Shown one piece after another: positions 52,596 through 62,222 of a stretch of 64,000 nt of DNA. The translations under genes and the position numbers were made by a program. The notes beneath the pieces were generated by a model, which saw only the letters and a program-made list of their open reading frames with translations, searched no databases and had not been told where the DNA came from. Each line of letters begins with the position of its first letter. The first letter of the stretch is position 1. Where the stretch lies: the NCBI GenBank assembly GCA_002102225.1, contig LQPB01000028.1, positions 1 to 64,000 of the forward strand. The letters are read 5' to 3'. The stretch comes from Mycobacterium interjectum (GTDB lineage: Bacteria; Actinomycetota; Actinomycetes; Mycobacteriales; Mycobacteriaceae).

Positions 52596-53558
52596 TTACT
52601 TGATGCCCACGACGTCCTGCGCGATGGCGGCGACGCGGGTCTGCGCTGCCGAGACGATGCCCTGCCGGTTCTTGTGCGCCTCCTCGTAGGCGAGAATCGC
52701 GCGCACGTCGTCGGGGGCCGTCAGCTCCTTGATCGCGGCCACCGCCTCGCCGACGTTCAGGTCGTCGTACTTACGGATCGGCAGCTCCTTGGCGTCCAGG
52801 ACGCCGGCGGCCGTGCGGCCCGCGTGCAACGCGTCGGCGGCCTTGTCCGCACCCTCGGAGCTGGTGACCCGCTCCGCGGCCCTCAAGGCCGCACTCTGCG
52901 ACGCGGACAGCGCCTTCGCGGCGATCTCACCCGCGTTGCCGCCGCGCTTGACCAGGTCATTGAACGCCGGACCGGTGGAGCGCAGCGTGTCGACTGCCCT
53001 GTCCAGTCCGCGGGCCGACCACGTCACGGGCAGGTTGACCAGCTTCACCGCGGCGCCGGCGGCGGCCTGCAGCGGCGTGCGCCGCAGCGCGGCCGGCCCC
53101 CCGAGCGCGTCTTCGGCCAGCACGGTGGTCAGCCAGTCGACCGTCGCCGAGTGTGCGGTGATCAGGCGCTCGGCCAGGTTCTCGATGTCCTGGCGCTTGG
53201 CGGCGACGGCCAGTGCCTTGGTGTAGCGCGCGCGGTCCAGCAGTTGGTCTTCCAGCGCGAGGTCGCCCAACAGTGCCTCGTCGAACGGTTCCGCCTGCTC
53301 GGTCAGCGCCTTGACCACCGCCGCGGCGCGACCCAGGAACGGGCCGATGACGTCGGGGTAGCCGCCCAGCTTGCGGATCGCGGCCTCGAGGGCCTCGGCC
53401 CGCTTGCGGCCGTTCGCGGCGTTCTGCGACAGTTCGCGGCGCACCGCCTCGGTGCGCGCCTGGACGACGCGGGTTTCCGCGATCTGGATCTCGGTGTTGG
53501 TCAGGTCGAGCAGCGTGCGCAGCTGCGCAAGCAAACGGGTGGTATCGGGTGCAGTCAT
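52596..53558 (-). CDS. Ferritin-like / helical-bundle protein, conserved hypothetical
   Basis: A 320-aa protein, helical throughout. RLLAQLRTLLDLTNTEIQIA opens a bundle; AIRKLGGYPDVIGPFLGRAA and EQAEPFDEALLGDLALEDQL resemble ferritin-like Dps/DUF-type bundles; the second half (AAGAAVKLVNLPVTWSARGL and following) is Ala-rich and helical, possibly membrane-adjacent. Clear metal ligands are sparse, so metal binding is uncertain. ATG at 53558 with AGGAGGGG. It is flanked by hairpins on both sides, so it is probably monocistronic. Confidence 0.7.
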   Translation of the reverse strand: MTAPDTTRLLAQLRTLLDLTNTEIQIAETRVVQARTEAVRRELSQNAANGRKRAEALEAAIRKLGGYPDVIGPFLGRAAAVVKALTEQAEPFDEALLGDLALEDQLLDRARYTKALAVAAKRQDIENLAERLITAHSATVDWLTTVLAEDALGGPAALRRTPLQAAAGAAVKLVNLPVTWSARGLDRAVDTLRSTGPAFNDLVKRGGNAGEIAAKALSASQSAALRAAERVTSSEGADKAADALHAGRTAAGVLDAKELPIRKYDDLNVGEAVAAIKELTAPDDVRAILAYEEAHKNRQGIVSAAQTRVAAIAQDVVGIK

Positions 53559-53638
53559 TACTATCGGCCCCTCCTGGCGTGGACGATTCGGTGTCGGCGC
53601 GAGATGCGCCCGTACGTTTTCGGCTACCCATTGAGGCG

Positions 53639-53661
53639 GCGCGGCTACACATACGCCGCGC
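53639..53661 (-). terminator. Stem-loop downstream of the MDMPI-like gene
   Basis: GCGCGGC (53639-53645) and GCCGCGC (53655-53661) form a 7-bp stem with a 9-base loop, 30 bp after the stop of the minus-strand gene ending at 53692. It could act as a weak terminator. Confidence 0.4.
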
Positions 53662-53691
53662 TATGTGATTTATGTCGCGCGAAAAGGGCTG

Positions 53692-54537
53692 TTAGATCAC
53701 GAAATTGAGGTTTTCGACGACCCGCGCGGCGACGTCTTTATCGCCGCCGAGTTTGATGTCCTGGTCGCGGGCCGGGCACAATGGGCGCCCGCCGGAAAGC
53801 CGGGTGAACTGCAGGCCATCCAGCCTGATCGTCGCCGTCGGCTCTTGGCCACCGAAGTCGTCGACCAGCTGAGCGCGGCCGTCGACGTTGACGCGGATAT
53901 CGCGGGCCACCGGGCCGGTCAGTTCGAACAGGATGCGCGAACCGTCGGGCGCCTTGGCGCGCTTGCCCACGACGTAGCCCATGGTCGCCGCGATCTCGTC
54001 GAGCGAGAGCTCCGAAGCCGGGCCGCGCAGCGCGTCGTCGGACGCCGGCCGCGACAGGGCGTCCCGGATGTCCTGCTGGTGCATCCAGCAGTCGAACACC
54101 CGCACCCGCATGAATCGCCCGTAGCTTTCCGGGCCCACCGGCGTGGGCGTCACCACGTCCCACTCCTCGGCGGACATGTTCGTCAGGGCCTTGCGCCGGT
54201 CGCCGGTGATGTCCCGGAACCGGGCCAGCACGTCGGCCCCGGCTTCCGAGCTGAGGTGGCGAACCCAGCACTCGTTCATGACGCCGATGTCGTTGCGGAC
54301 GTGCTCGAGCGACGAGACGTCGATGTCGGGCTGGGGTGCGGCGACGCCGGCGAGGAAGGACTCGGTGCCGATCATGTGCGCCACCAGCGCCTTGACGTCC
54401 CACCCGGGCAGCGGGCTGGCCGCCTGCCAGTCGGCCTCCTCGAGCCCGTCCAGCAGGGCGTCGATGTCGTCCCACACGCCGAAGAGGCCAGCGAGCACGT
54501 CGGATTTGTCGAGTTTGGTCACCGGTCGATCGGCCAT
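53692..54537 (-). CDS. Mycothiol-dependent maleylpyruvate isomerase-like (DinB-fold) protein
   Basis: A 281-aa protein with an N-terminal DinB/MDMPI helical bundle (ALLDGLEEADWQAASPLPGW, DVKALVAHMIGTESFLAGV with the typical His, VFDCWMHQQDIRDALSRP with the metal HxxD site) and a C-terminal SCP2-like domain (GPVARDIRVNVDGRAQLVDD). This two-domain plan is typical of actinobacterial mycothiol-dependent enzymes or detoxification proteins. ATG at 54537 (MADRPVTKLD). Confidence 0.82.
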   Translation of the reverse strand: MADRPVTKLDKSDVLAGLFGVWDDIDALLDGLEEADWQAASPLPGWDVKALVAHMIGTESFLAGVAAPQPDIDVSSLEHVRNDIGVMNECWVRHLSSEAGADVLARFRDITGDRRKALTNMSAEEWDVVTPTPVGPESYGRFMRVRVFDCWMHQQDIRDALSRPASDDALRGPASELSLDEIAATMGYVVGKRAKAPDGSRILFELTGPVARDIRVNVDGRAQLVDDFGGQEPTATIRLDGLQFTRLSGGRPLCPARDQDIKLGGDKDVAARVVENLNFVI

Positions 54538-54569
54538 GGTCGGATAGTAGGCCGATCGCGCGCCGATCG

Positions 54570-55358
54570 TTAGCTTGCGGCGATCATCGCGACCGAGCCC
54601 ATCGCCATCACCATCCCGACCCCCTGCAGGCGACTGACCCGCTCGCGCAGCACCACCATCGCCAGCACGACCGTCGCGGCCGGGTACAGCGAGATCAAGA
54701 TGCTGGCCAGCGAGAGCAGCCAGGTGTGCAGCGCCAGCAGCATCGTCACGTTGGCGCAGATGTCCAGGAGGGCCACCGTCAGCGCCATCTTCATCGGCTT
54801 GCCCTGCGGCAGCCGCAGGTTGTTGCTCATCGCGGACATGCCGACCACCACCGCGGTCGCCGCCAACCGGGCGAACACCAGCGGCCAGAGCTTGGTCGCA
54901 TGCGGCGCCTGGTGCAGGAACACCATGTTCAGCCCCATCGCCGACCCGGCCAGCACGGTGAGCCACGCCACCTTCGGGGTGAATCGATAGGGCATCACGC
55001 CATCGGCGGTGGCCTCGCGGCTGACCAGCATCACCGCGATGAGGGCCAGCACCACGCCCACCGAGGCGGCCTGGCCGGGCCGCTCCCCCAGCGCCACGCC
55101 GACCGCGACGGGCACGGCGGCGTTCAGGACGGCGGCCAGCGGCGAGACCACCGAGATGGGACCGGAGCCCAGCGCCGCGAAGAACGCCCACATGCCGAAG
55201 GCCATCCCAATGCCGTAGAGGCTGCCCCAGATGATCGCGCCGGGTTGGATCGGGCCGCCCACACCGATGGCCAGCACGCCCAGGATCAGTGCCTCGAGCG
55301 GGTAGGCCACCAGCATCACCCGCAGCGCGGCCACCCGTCGAGCGGCTACACCGCCCAC
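54570..55358 (-). CDS. EamA/DMT-family transporter, start uncertain
   Basis: A membrane protein of 262 aa from the GTG at 55358, with about nine helices in two EamA halves (ALGSGPISVVSPLAAVLNAA, TWLLSLASILISLYPAATVV). The frame continues upstream as AAYAQLSAVTYGVSDFVGGV, the normal first helix, so the true start is further up. No ATG, GTG or TTG occurs before it overlaps smpB; a CTG at 55415, overlapping the smpB TGA, would give 281 aa. The substrate is unknown. It is co-directional and overlapping or adjacent with smpB. Confidence 0.8.
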   Translation of the reverse strand: MGGVAARRVAALRVMLVAYPLEALILGVLAIGVGGPIQPGAIIWGSLYGIGMAFGMWAFFAALGSGPISVVSPLAAVLNAAVPVAVGVALGERPGQAASVGVVLALIAVMLVSREATADGVMPYRFTPKVAWLTVLAGSAMGLNMVFLHQAPHATKLWPLVFARLAATAVVVGMSAMSNNLRLPQGKPMKMALTVALLDICANVTMLLALHTWLLSLASILISLYPAATVVLAMVVLRERVSRLQGVGMVMAMGSVAMIAAS

Positions 55359-55411
55359 GAAATCGCTGACGCCGTACGTAACGGCAGACAGCTGGGCGTA
55401 AGCCGCCCCGA

Positions 55412-55921
55412 TCAGTTCATGCCCTTGGCTCGCCGGCCCAACTCTCGATGCAGTTCGCGATTGGCGTCGCGACGGGCCATGTCCTGACGCTTGTCGTAGG
55501 CTCGCTTGCCGCGCGCGAGCGCGAGTTCGACCTTGACCTTTCCTTCGGAGAAATACAGAGACATTGGCACGAGCGCGAGGTTACCATCTCGTATCTTGCC
55601 GACCAGTCTGTCGATTTGTTGCCTATGTAACAACAACTTTCGATTGCGGCGCGGGTCATGGTTGGTCCAGCTACCGTGCTGGTACTCGGGTATGTACAGG
55701 TTGCGCAACCACACTTCGCCGTCGTCGACCGTTGCGAACGCGTCGGCCAACGACGCGTGGCCCTCGCGCAGACTCTTGACTTCGGTGCCCTGCAAAGCCA
55801 CTCCGGCCTCGTAAAGCTCCTCGATCGAATAGTTATGGCGCGCTTTGCGATTGGTGGCCACGATCTGTTTGCTGCCGCGCTTGTCGCCCGCCGCCTTGCT
55901 CCGGCCCGAGTCTTTCGCCAC
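55412..55921 (-). CDS. smpB: SsrA-binding protein SmpB
   Basis: A 169-aa RNA-binding protein. The core is clear: NRKARHNYSIEELYEAGVAL, GTEVKSLREGHASLADAFAT, RNRKLLLHRQQIDRL, LVPMSLYFSEGKVKVELALA and a basic C-terminal tail (KRQDMARRDANRELHRELG). SmpB delivers tmRNA to stalled ribosomes. GTG start at 55921, 2 bp from the ftsX stop. The arrangement smpB-ftsX-ftsE matches M. tuberculosis. Confidence 0.97.
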   Translation of the reverse strand: MAKDSGRSKAAGDKRGSKQIVATNRKARHNYSIEELYEAGVALQGTEVKSLREGHASLADAFATVDDGEVWLRNLYIPEYQHGSWTNHDPRRNRKLLLHRQQIDRLVGKIRDGNLALVPMSLYFSEGKVKVELALARGKRAYDKRQDMARRDANRELHRELGRRAKGMN

Positions 55922-55923
55922 AG

Positions 55924-56817
55924 CTACCGCCGTACGTACAGGCGCAATGTCACATAGGCGGTCAGTCCGGCCATCGACACGCCGAGCAGGAACAGGATCG
56001 GCGAGATGTAAATGATGTCGGCATAGTCGACCCGGGCGATCAGGTTGGCTTGATAGAACTGGTTGAGCGCGTTATCCAAAAACGTTGCCCGGACCAGAAT
56101 TAGGCCGGCGACCGCGATGGCCACGCCCAGCGCCGCGGCCACCATCGCCTCGACGAGGAACGGCAGCTGGGTATACAAGCGGCTGGCGCCGACCAGGCGC
56201 ATGATGCCGATCTCGGTGCGGCGCGTGAAGGCCGCGACCTGGACCATGTTGGCAATCAACAGGATCGCGCCGACGGCCTGCACCAGGGCGACGGCGAAGG
56301 CGACGTTGCTCAACCCGTCCAGGACCGCGAACAGCCGGTCGATCAGGTCCTTCTGGTTGAGCACGGACAGCACCCCAGGCTGCCCCTGCATCGCGGTGTC
56401 GAAGTCCTTGTGCTGCTCGGGGTTATTGAGCTTGACGATGAAAGACGCGGGGAACGAATCCTTTCCGGCAACGTCCTTGTACTGCGGGAACTTCCGGATC
56501 GCGTCGTCGTAGGCGTCCTGGCGGTTGAGGAACCGAACCGCTTTGACGTCATCGCGCTTGTCGATCTTCTCCCGCAGCGCCTTGCACGGGTTGGCGGTGC
56601 AGGAAGGGTCGTTGGCGGAGACGTCCTCGGTGAGGAAGACCTGCGTCTCGACCCGGTCGAGGTAGATGGCCCGGGAGTGCTCGGCCAGCCGAACCACCAG
56701 CAGGCCACCGCCGAACAGGCCGATGGAGATCGCGGTCGTCAGGATCATCGCGGCCGTCATGGTGACGTTGCGGCGAAGGCCGGTCAGGACCTCGTTGAGC
56801 AGGAAGCCGAAGCGCAC
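55924..56817 (-). CDS. ftsX: Cell-division protein FtsX
   Basis: A 297-aa membrane protein with four helices and a large extracellular loop (about 45-165, [20 protein letters not shown] onward) that activates peptidoglycan hydrolases of the RipC/RipA type. It pairs with FtsE. Cys residues in [13 protein letters not shown] probably form the conserved loop disulfide. GTG start at 56817 immediately follows the ftsE stop, so the two are coupled. Confidence 0.96.
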   Translation of the reverse strand: MRFGFLLNEVLTGLRRNVTMTAAMILTTAISIGLFGGGLLVVRLAEHSRAIYLDRVETQVFLTEDVSANDPSCTANPCKALREKIDKRDDVKAVRFLNRQDAYDDAIRKFPQYKDVAGKDSFPASFIVKLNNPEQHKDFDTAMQGQPGVLSVLNQKDLIDRLFAVLDGLSNVAFAVALVQAVGAILLIANMVQVAAFTRRTEIGIMRLVGASRLYTQLPFLVEAMVAAALGVAIAVAGLILVRATFLDNALNQFYQANLIARVDYADIIYISPILFLLGVSMAGLTAYVTLRLYVRR

Positions 56818-57507
56818 TTAGCGATCCATCCCGTAGACGCCGCGCTGCTCGTCGCGCACCAGCCTGCCCAGCGACAGCTCGACGACCCGCTGCCGCATCG
56901 AGTCCACGATGTGGTGATCGTGCGTCGCCATCAGCACCGTCGTACCGGTGCGGTTGATCCGCTCCAACAAATCCATGATGTCCTTACTGGTATCCGGGTC
57001 GAGGTTGCCGGTGGGCTCGTCGGCCAGCAGCACCAGGGGCCGGTTGACGAAGGCGCGGGCTATCGCCACCCGCTGCTGCTCACCACCCGACAGCTCGTGC
57101 GGCAGCCGGTTGGCCTTGCCGGACAGGCCGACCGTCTCGAGCACTTCGGGGACCACCCGGTTGATCGCGTCTCGGCGCTTGCCGATGACCTCGAGCGCGA
57201 AAGCGACGTTTTCATAGACGGTCTTTTGCTGCAGCAACCGGAAATCCTGAAACACGCAACCGATCACCTGCCGCAGCTTCGGGATGTGCCGCCCGGGCAG
57301 CTTGTTCACGTGGAACTTCGACACCCGAATGTCGCCGGTGTTCGGCGACTCCTCGCCCAGCAGCAGCCGCATGAACGTCGATTTGCCCGAACCCGACGGG
57401 CCGATCAGGAAGACGAATTCACCCTTGTCGATTTTGACGTTGATGTCGTCCAGCGCCGGCCGAGCCGACGCTTTGTACTTCTTACTGACGTTGTCGAGGG
57501 TGATCAT
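56818..57507 (-). CDS. ftsE: Cell-division ATPase FtsE
   Basis: A 229-aa ABC ATPase: Walker [10 protein letters not shown] at 36-44, Q-loop FQDFR, signature LSGGEQQR at 139-146, Walker B LVLLADEP at 158-165, and the H-loop His in MATHDHH. With FtsX it couples ATP hydrolysis to septal wall hydrolysis. The ATG at 57507 is chosen; the frame upstream is Arg/Pro-rich non-coding. Confidence 0.97.
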   Translation of the reverse strand: MITLDNVSKKYKASARPALDDINVKIDKGEFVFLIGPSGSGKSTFMRLLLGEESPNTGDIRVSKFHVNKLPGRHIPKLRQVIGCVFQDFRLLQQKTVYENVAFALEVIGKRRDAINRVVPEVLETVGLSGKANRLPHELSGGEQQRVAIARAFVNRPLVLLADEPTGNLDPDTSKDIMDLLERINRTGTTVLMATHDHHIVDSMRQRVVELSLGRLVRDEQRGVYGMDR

Positions 57508-57550
57508 CACGGCACGCCAGTGTAGCGGTGAACTTCGCTGGCAAGCGAAG

Positions 57551-58027
57551 TCAGCTGGCCGGCGCCGGCGAACTCGGCGCCGGACCCGGTCCCGGTTGGG
57601 GCAGCTGCGGCGGGGTCGGAGTGGGGCTGGTGCTCGGCGGACAGAAGGGCGCCGGCAGCAGGCAGGGTAGCTGCGGCGGGGCGAACGGCGGGGGCGTCGT
57701 GGTGGTCGTCGTGGGCGGCGCGGTGGTGCTCGGCGGCACGGTCGTCGTCGGGGTCGGGGTGAACGTGACCGTGGCTGGCGGCTGCTGCACCCGGCTGCGC
57801 GGCACCCAGGTGTAGTTGGGGTCCGGCACGAAGCCCGGCGGCACCACCTGCGGTGCCGGTGGCTTGGCGGCCGGTTCGGGGCGGTAGGTGTCATACACCC
57901 ACCACGTCGCCAGGAAGACCACGATCAAGATCAGCGTCGACGTGCGCATCCGGCCGCCGAACAGGTGGCTCCAGCGCCGTGGCGTGCCCTCGGCGCGCCT
58001 CTCGAGGATGTTCACGGTGAACTTCAC
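57551..58027 (-). CDS. Proline-rich membrane-anchored protein (Rv3103c-like)
   Basis: A 158-aa protein with one membrane helix ([20 protein letters not shown]) near residue 30 and a long Pro/Thr-rich outside tail ([20 protein letters not shown] and onward). The GTG at 58027 overlaps the mscS stop (GTGA). Such low-complexity anchors in this operon position are seen in M. tuberculosis Rv3103c. Function unknown; location suggests a link to the cell-division or envelope genes around it. Confidence 0.7.
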   Translation of the reverse strand: MKFTVNILERRAEGTPRRWSHLFGGRMRTSTLILIVVFLATWWVYDTYRPEPAAKPPAPQVVPPGFVPDPNYTWVPRSRVQQPPATVTFTPTPTTTVPPSTTAPPTTTTTTPPPFAPPQLPCLLPAPFCPPSTSPTPTPPQLPQPGPGPAPSSPAPAS

Positions 58028-59019
58028 CGGCCCTGCACCGTGTCCTGGACTTCGCCCTCGGCTCGCGCTTCGGCGGCCTGCGCGGCGGGGACGGCGGGAT
58101 CCTCGACCAGGCCCACCTTGGCGTCGGCCGCGGTCATGATTCCGACACGGGCCAACGCGCGAATGACGAGGACGCGCAACTGCCGGCCGACCTCGAACTG
58201 CTTGCCGGGCAGGGTGCGGGCCACCATGCGCAGGGTGACGGTGTCGACTCCGATGCTCTCCACGCCCATCACGGTGGGCGGGTCCAACAACAATTCCCCC
58301 AGCACGGGGTTGTCCATGGCGCGGTCGCATTCCTGGTGCAACACCTCGTTGACCCGGTTCAGGTCGGCCGTGGTCGACACCGGGATGTCCACCACGGCGC
58401 GAGCCCAATCCTTGGACAGGTTGACCACCTTGACGATCTGGCCGTTGGGAATGGTCAACACCTCGCCATCCGGTGAGCGCAGCCGGGTCACGCGCAAGGT
58501 GACGTTCTCGACCGTGCCGCTGGCCTCGGTGGCGGAAACCACGGTCAGGTTGACCAGGTCTCCGAACCCGTACTGCTTTTCCACCAGGATGAAGAACCCG
58601 GAGAGCAGGTCTCGGACCAGCTGCTGAGCGCCGAAACCGAGGGCCGCACCCACCACCGTCGCCGGTGCGACCAGGCCGCTCACCGAAAACCGCAGGATGT
58701 CGGCGATCTGCAGCATGACCCAGATGCCGATGATCACAACCGAAACCCAGGAGATCACGGACGCCACGGCCTGGCGGTGCTTGGTGGCCTCCGAGCGCAC
58801 CAGCGCGTCGCTCTCGGCGAAGCCCAGGTCGAGCTTGCGGGTGACCTTCTGGGCGACCCAGTTGACGAAGCGGGCCGCCAGCACCGCCGCGATCAGCACC
58901 ATCACGATCCGCAGACCGCGGCTGATGATCCACTGACCGGCGTCGCCGCGCCAGAATTCGTGCCACCCCAGCCCCTGAATCGAGGCGGTTGCGGCAGTAA
59001 GTGTCGTGTTAGTCAGCAT
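58024..59019 (-). CDS. MscS-family mechanosensitive channel
   Basis: A 331-aa MscS-like protein: three to four membrane helices, then the pore-lining helix with [20 protein letters not shown], the beta domain ([30 protein letters not shown]) and an alpha/beta C-terminal domain. It should open under membrane tension to release solutes in hypo-osmotic shock. ATG at 59019, overlapping the prfB end by 11 bp. It corresponds to Rv3104c. Confidence 0.9.
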   Translation of the reverse strand: MLTNTTLTAATASIQGLGWHEFWRGDAGQWIISRGLRIVMVLIAAVLAARFVNWVAQKVTRKLDLGFAESDALVRSEATKHRQAVASVISWVSVVIIGIWVMLQIADILRFSVSGLVAPATVVGAALGFGAQQLVRDLLSGFFILVEKQYGFGDLVNLTVVSATEASGTVENVTLRVTRLRSPDGEVLTIPNGQIVKVVNLSKDWARAVVDIPVSTTADLNRVNEVLHQECDRAMDNPVLGELLLDPPTVMGVESIGVDTVTLRMVARTLPGKQFEVGRQLRVLVIRALARVGIMTAADAKVGLVEDPAVPAAQAAEARAEGEVQDTVQGR

Positions 59020-60121
59020 CTTTTCGATTGCGCCACCGAATCCCCGCTTCCAGGAATCCGTCGATGTCCCCGTCCAGAACGGCGGTCGGATTGCCCACCT
59101 CGTACTCGGTTCGCAAATCCTTGACCATCTGATACGGGTGCAGTACGTAGGAGCGCATCTGGTTACCCCAGGAGCTGCCGCCTTCGCCCTTCAAGGCGTC
59201 CAGCTCGGCGCGCTCTTCTGATCGCTTGCGCTCCAACAACTTTGCCTGAAGCACTCGCATTGCCGAGATCTTGTTCTGCAGTTGCGATTTTTCGTTCTGG
59301 CAAGTCACGACGATACCCGTCGGGATGTGGGTTAAACGCACCGCCGAGTCGGTGGTGTTCACCGACTGCCCTCCCGGCCCGCTGGAACGGTAGACGTCGA
59401 CCCGGATGTCGCCTTCCGGAATGTCGATGTGGTCGGTGGTTTCCACCACCGGGAGCACCTCGACTTCGGCGAACGAAGTCTGACGCCGGCTCTGGTTGTC
59501 GAACGGGCTGATCCGGACCAGCCGGTGGGTGCCCTGCTCGACGGACAACGTGCCATAGGCGAAGGGAGCATGCACCGCGAAGGTGGCGCTTTTGATGCCC
59601 GCTTCTTCCGCGTAGGAGGTGTCGAACACCTCGACCGGATACTTGTGCTGCTCGGCCCAGCGGATGTACATCCGCATCAGCATCTCGGCCCAATCGGCGG
59701 CGTCCACCCCGCCGGCACCCGAGCGGATCGTCAGCAGCGCCTCGCGCTCGTCGTACTCACCCGAAAGCAGCGTGCGCACCTCGGTGGCCTCTATATCGGC
59801 GCGCAGCGCCTTGAGCTCGGTGTCGGCCTCGGCGAGGGTGTCGGCGCCGCCCTCCCCCGCTTCGGCCGCCAGTTCGTACAGCACCGGCAGGTCGTCGAGG
59901 CGCTGCCGCAGCTCCTCGATGCGACGCAGTTCCCCCTGGGCGTGGGATAACTGGCTGGTCACCCGCTGCGCGTTGGTCTGGTCGTCCCACAGCTTGGGAT
60001 CGGACGCCTCCTGCTCCAGCTTCTGGATGCGGGTACGCAGACCATCCACATCGAGCACCCGCTCCACCGTGGTCAGCGTGGAGTCCAGGGCGGCGATGTC
60101 GGCTTGACGGTCGGGTTCCAC
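59009..60121 (-). CDS. prfB: Peptide chain release factor 2
   Basis: A 370-aa RF2. The stop-codon-reading SPF tripeptide is at 205-207 and the catalytic GGQ at 250-252 ([18 protein letters not shown]). RF2 releases peptides at UGA and UAA. There is no in-frame UGA frameshift site near codon 26, consistent with actinobacterial prfB genes lacking programmed frameshifting. The GTG at 60121 ([16 protein letters not shown]) is used as in M. tuberculosis rather than the longer reading from 60139. Confidence 0.96.
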   Translation of the reverse strand: MEPDRQADIAALDSTLTTVERVLDVDGLRTRIQKLEQEASDPKLWDDQTNAQRVTSQLSHAQGELRRIEELRQRLDDLPVLYELAAEAGEGGADTLAEADTELKALRADIEATEVRTLLSGEYDEREALLTIRSGAGGVDAADWAEMLMRMYIRWAEQHKYPVEVFDTSYAEEAGIKSATFAVHAPFAYGTLSVEQGTHRLVRISPFDNQSRRQTSFAEVEVLPVVETTDHIDIPEGDIRVDVYRSSGPGGQSVNTTDSAVRLTHIPTGIVVTCQNEKSQLQNKISAMRVLQAKLLERKRSEERAELDALKGEGGSSWGNQMRSYVLHPYQMVKDLRTEYEVGNPTAVLDGDIDGFLEAGIRWRNRKDAD

Positions 60122-60210
60122 AGGCGCCCACGTTACCAATGCTCAGGTCATGGCCCGGGCGCCAGCGTTTAGCATCAAGTGATCAGCCCACACGAACAGA
60201 AGGCTCGAGG

Positions 60211-61572
60211 ATGCGCCCATATCACGTCGCGATCGTCGGCTCCGGACCGTCGGGATTCTTCGCCGCGGCATCGTTGCTGAAGGCCGCCGACGCGTCGGAG
60301 AACATCGACGTGGCCGTCGACATGCTGGAGATGCTGCCGACGCCCTGGGGGCTGGTCCGCTCCGGCGTCGCGCCCGACCACCCGAAGATCAAGTCGATCA
60401 GCAAGCAGTTCGAGAAGACCGCGGAAGATTCCCGCTTCCGCTTCTTCGGCAACGTCGTGGTGGGCGAGCATGTGGAGGCGACCGAGCTCGCGGATCGCTA
60501 TGACGCCGTGGTCTATGCCGTCGGTGCGCAGTCCGACCGCTCGCTGAACATTCCCGGTGAGGAGCTGCCGGGCAGTGTCGCCGCCGTCGACTTCGTGGGC
60601 TGGTACAACGCGCACCCGAGCTTCGAGCGCAGCACGCCCGACCTGTCGGGCACCCGCGCCATTGTCGTCGGCAACGGCAACGTGGCGCTCGACGTGGCGC
60701 GCATCCTGGTCACCGACCCGGACGTGCTCGGGCAGACCGATATCGCCGACCACGCCCTGGAGTCGCTGCGACCCTGCGGTGTCGACGAGGTGGTCATCAT
60801 CGGCCGACGCGGGCCGCTGCAGACCGCGTTCACGACGCTGGAGCTGCGCGAGCTCGCGGACCTCGAGGGGGTCGACGTCATCGTCGACCCGGCCCAATTG
60901 GAGGGCATCAGCGACGAGGACGCGACCGCCGTGGGCAAGACGACGAAGCAGAACATCAAGGTGCTGCGCGACTACGCCCAGCGCGCCCCGCGGCCCGGGC
61001 ATCGCCGAATCGTCTTCCGATTCCTGACTTCTCCGATCGAGATCAAGGGCGACGGCAAGGTGGAGAGCATCGTGCTCGGCCGCAACGAGCTGGTCAGCGA
61101 CGAGAGCGGGCGGGTGGCGGCCAAGGACACCGGTGAGCGCGAGGAGCTGCCGGCGCAATTGGTGGTGCGGTCGGTCGGTTACCGCGGCGTGCCCACCCCG
61201 GGGCTGCCATTCGATGAGAGGAGCGCGACCATCCCCAACACCGACGGCCGCGTCCAGGGCAGCCGCAATGAGTACGTCGTCGGGTGGATCAAGCGCGGGC
61301 CGACAGGCGTGATCGGTACCAATAAGAAGGACTCCCAGGACACCATCGACACCCTGCTGAACGACTTGGCCGCCGCCGAGGAACTCGCGGACTTCCCCGA
61401 CGACCACGCCGGCAAGCTGGCCGACTGGCTTGCATCCCGCCAGCCGAAGCTGATCACCTCCGCCCACTGGGAGGTCATCGACCGCCACGAGCGAGCCGCC
61501 GGTGAGCCGCACGGGCGCCCGCGCGTCAAGCTACCCAGCCTGGCGGAACTGCTGCGAATCGGACACGGCTGA
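60211..61572 (+). CDS. fprA: NADPH:ferredoxin/adrenodoxin reductase FprA
   Basis: A 453-aa flavoprotein: FAD motif GSGPSG at 10-15, NADPH-binding GNGNVALDVARIL, and GWIKRGPTGVIGTNKKDS near the C-terminus. It resembles mitochondrial adrenodoxin reductase and passes electrons from NADPH to ferredoxins that feed P450s such as those encoded in this genome. ATG at 60211 behind GAAGGCTCGAGG. Divergent from prfB, as in M. tuberculosis Rv3105c/Rv3106. Confidence 0.95.
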   Translation: MRPYHVAIVGSGPSGFFAAASLLKAADASENIDVAVDMLEMLPTPWGLVRSGVAPDHPKIKSISKQFEKTAEDSRFRFFGNVVVGEHVEATELADRYDAVVYAVGAQSDRSLNIPGEELPGSVAAVDFVGWYNAHPSFERSTPDLSGTRAIVVGNGNVALDVARILVTDPDVLGQTDIADHALESLRPCGVDEVVIIGRRGPLQTAFTTLELRELADLEGVDVIVDPAQLEGISDEDATAVGKTTKQNIKVLRDYAQRAPRPGHRRIVFRFLTSPIEIKGDGKVESIVLGRNELVSDESGRVAAKDTGEREELPAQLVVRSVGYRGVPTPGLPFDERSATIPNTDGRVQGSRNEYVVGWIKRGPTGVIGTNKKDSQDTIDTLLNDLAAAEELADFPDDHAGKLADWLASRQPKLITSAHWEVIDRHERAAGEPHGRPRVKLPSLAELLRIGHG

Positions 61573-61581
61573 TCGCGCGCC

Positions 61582-62205
61582 TCAGAACCATTGGCGGTCA
61601 AGCGAATACGGATAGCGCGTCACACCCAGTTTGACCAGCAGGCGCGACACGTGCTTGCGCACGGTATCTTCGGTCAAGCTGGTCCGCTCGGCGATCTGCC
61701 TGTTGGTCAGGCCATCGCCGAGGAAGCTCAGTAGCGCGCGGTCCCGGTCGTTGAGGTCCCACAGCCCGTCGTCTTTCTCGGCGATCCGCCACAGTCTCTT
61801 CAGCAGCGCGGCGGTGGCGCGCGGTTCGAGCAGAGATCGCCCGGCACCCACATCCTTGATGGCGCAAGCCAATTCCATGCCTTTGATGTTTTTGACGACG
61901 TACCCGCTGCCGCCGGCCAGGATCGCGTACAGCATCGCCTCGTCAGAGGTATGCGACGTCATCATCAGGCAGCGCAGGTCGGGCATCAACGACAACAGAT
62001 CGCGGCACAATTCGACGCCGTGGCCATCGGGCAGCCAGTCGTCGACCACCGCGACATCGGGACCGGCCGCGGGGATCTTGGTCATCGCCTCGGCGACGGA
62101 TGCGGCCTCCCCGACGCAATCGAGTTCGGGGTCCGCGCACAGCAGCTCGATCAGTCCGCGCCGCACCACCGCGTGATCATCGACCAGAAAGAAACCTAGG
62201 CTCAT
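61582..62205 (-). CDS. DosR/DevR-like response regulator paralogue
   Basis: A 207-aa LuxR-type response regulator very close to DosR. Phospho-acceptor Asp55 ([11 protein letters not shown]) and Lys105 (GYVVKNIKG) are present. In the DNA-binding helix, DosR Lys179/Lys182/Asn183 correspond to Asp180/Arg183/Lys184 here ([15 protein letters not shown]), so promoter specificity probably differs. The C-terminus is about 10 residues shorter than DosR and lacks its Thr198/Thr205 region. ATG at 62205, 17 bp after the Usp gene. No histidine-kinase gene follows; fprA converges from the other side. Confidence 0.88.
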   Translation of the reverse strand: MSLGFFLVDDHAVVRRGLIELLCADPELDCVGEAASVAEAMTKIPAAGPDVAVVDDWLPDGHGVELCRDLLSLMPDLRCLMMTSHTSDEAMLYAILAGGSGYVVKNIKGMELACAIKDVGAGRSLLEPRATAALLKRLWRIAEKDDGLWDLNDRDRALLSFLGDGLTNRQIAERTSLTEDTVRKHVSRLLVKLGVTRYPYSLDRQWF

Positions 62206-62222
62206 CCGAGTTTCCGAGGCCT

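Noticed and set aside
59009..60121. Programmed frameshift in prfB
   Set aside because: No in-frame UGA near codon 26; the gene reads through in one frame, as in other mycobacteria.
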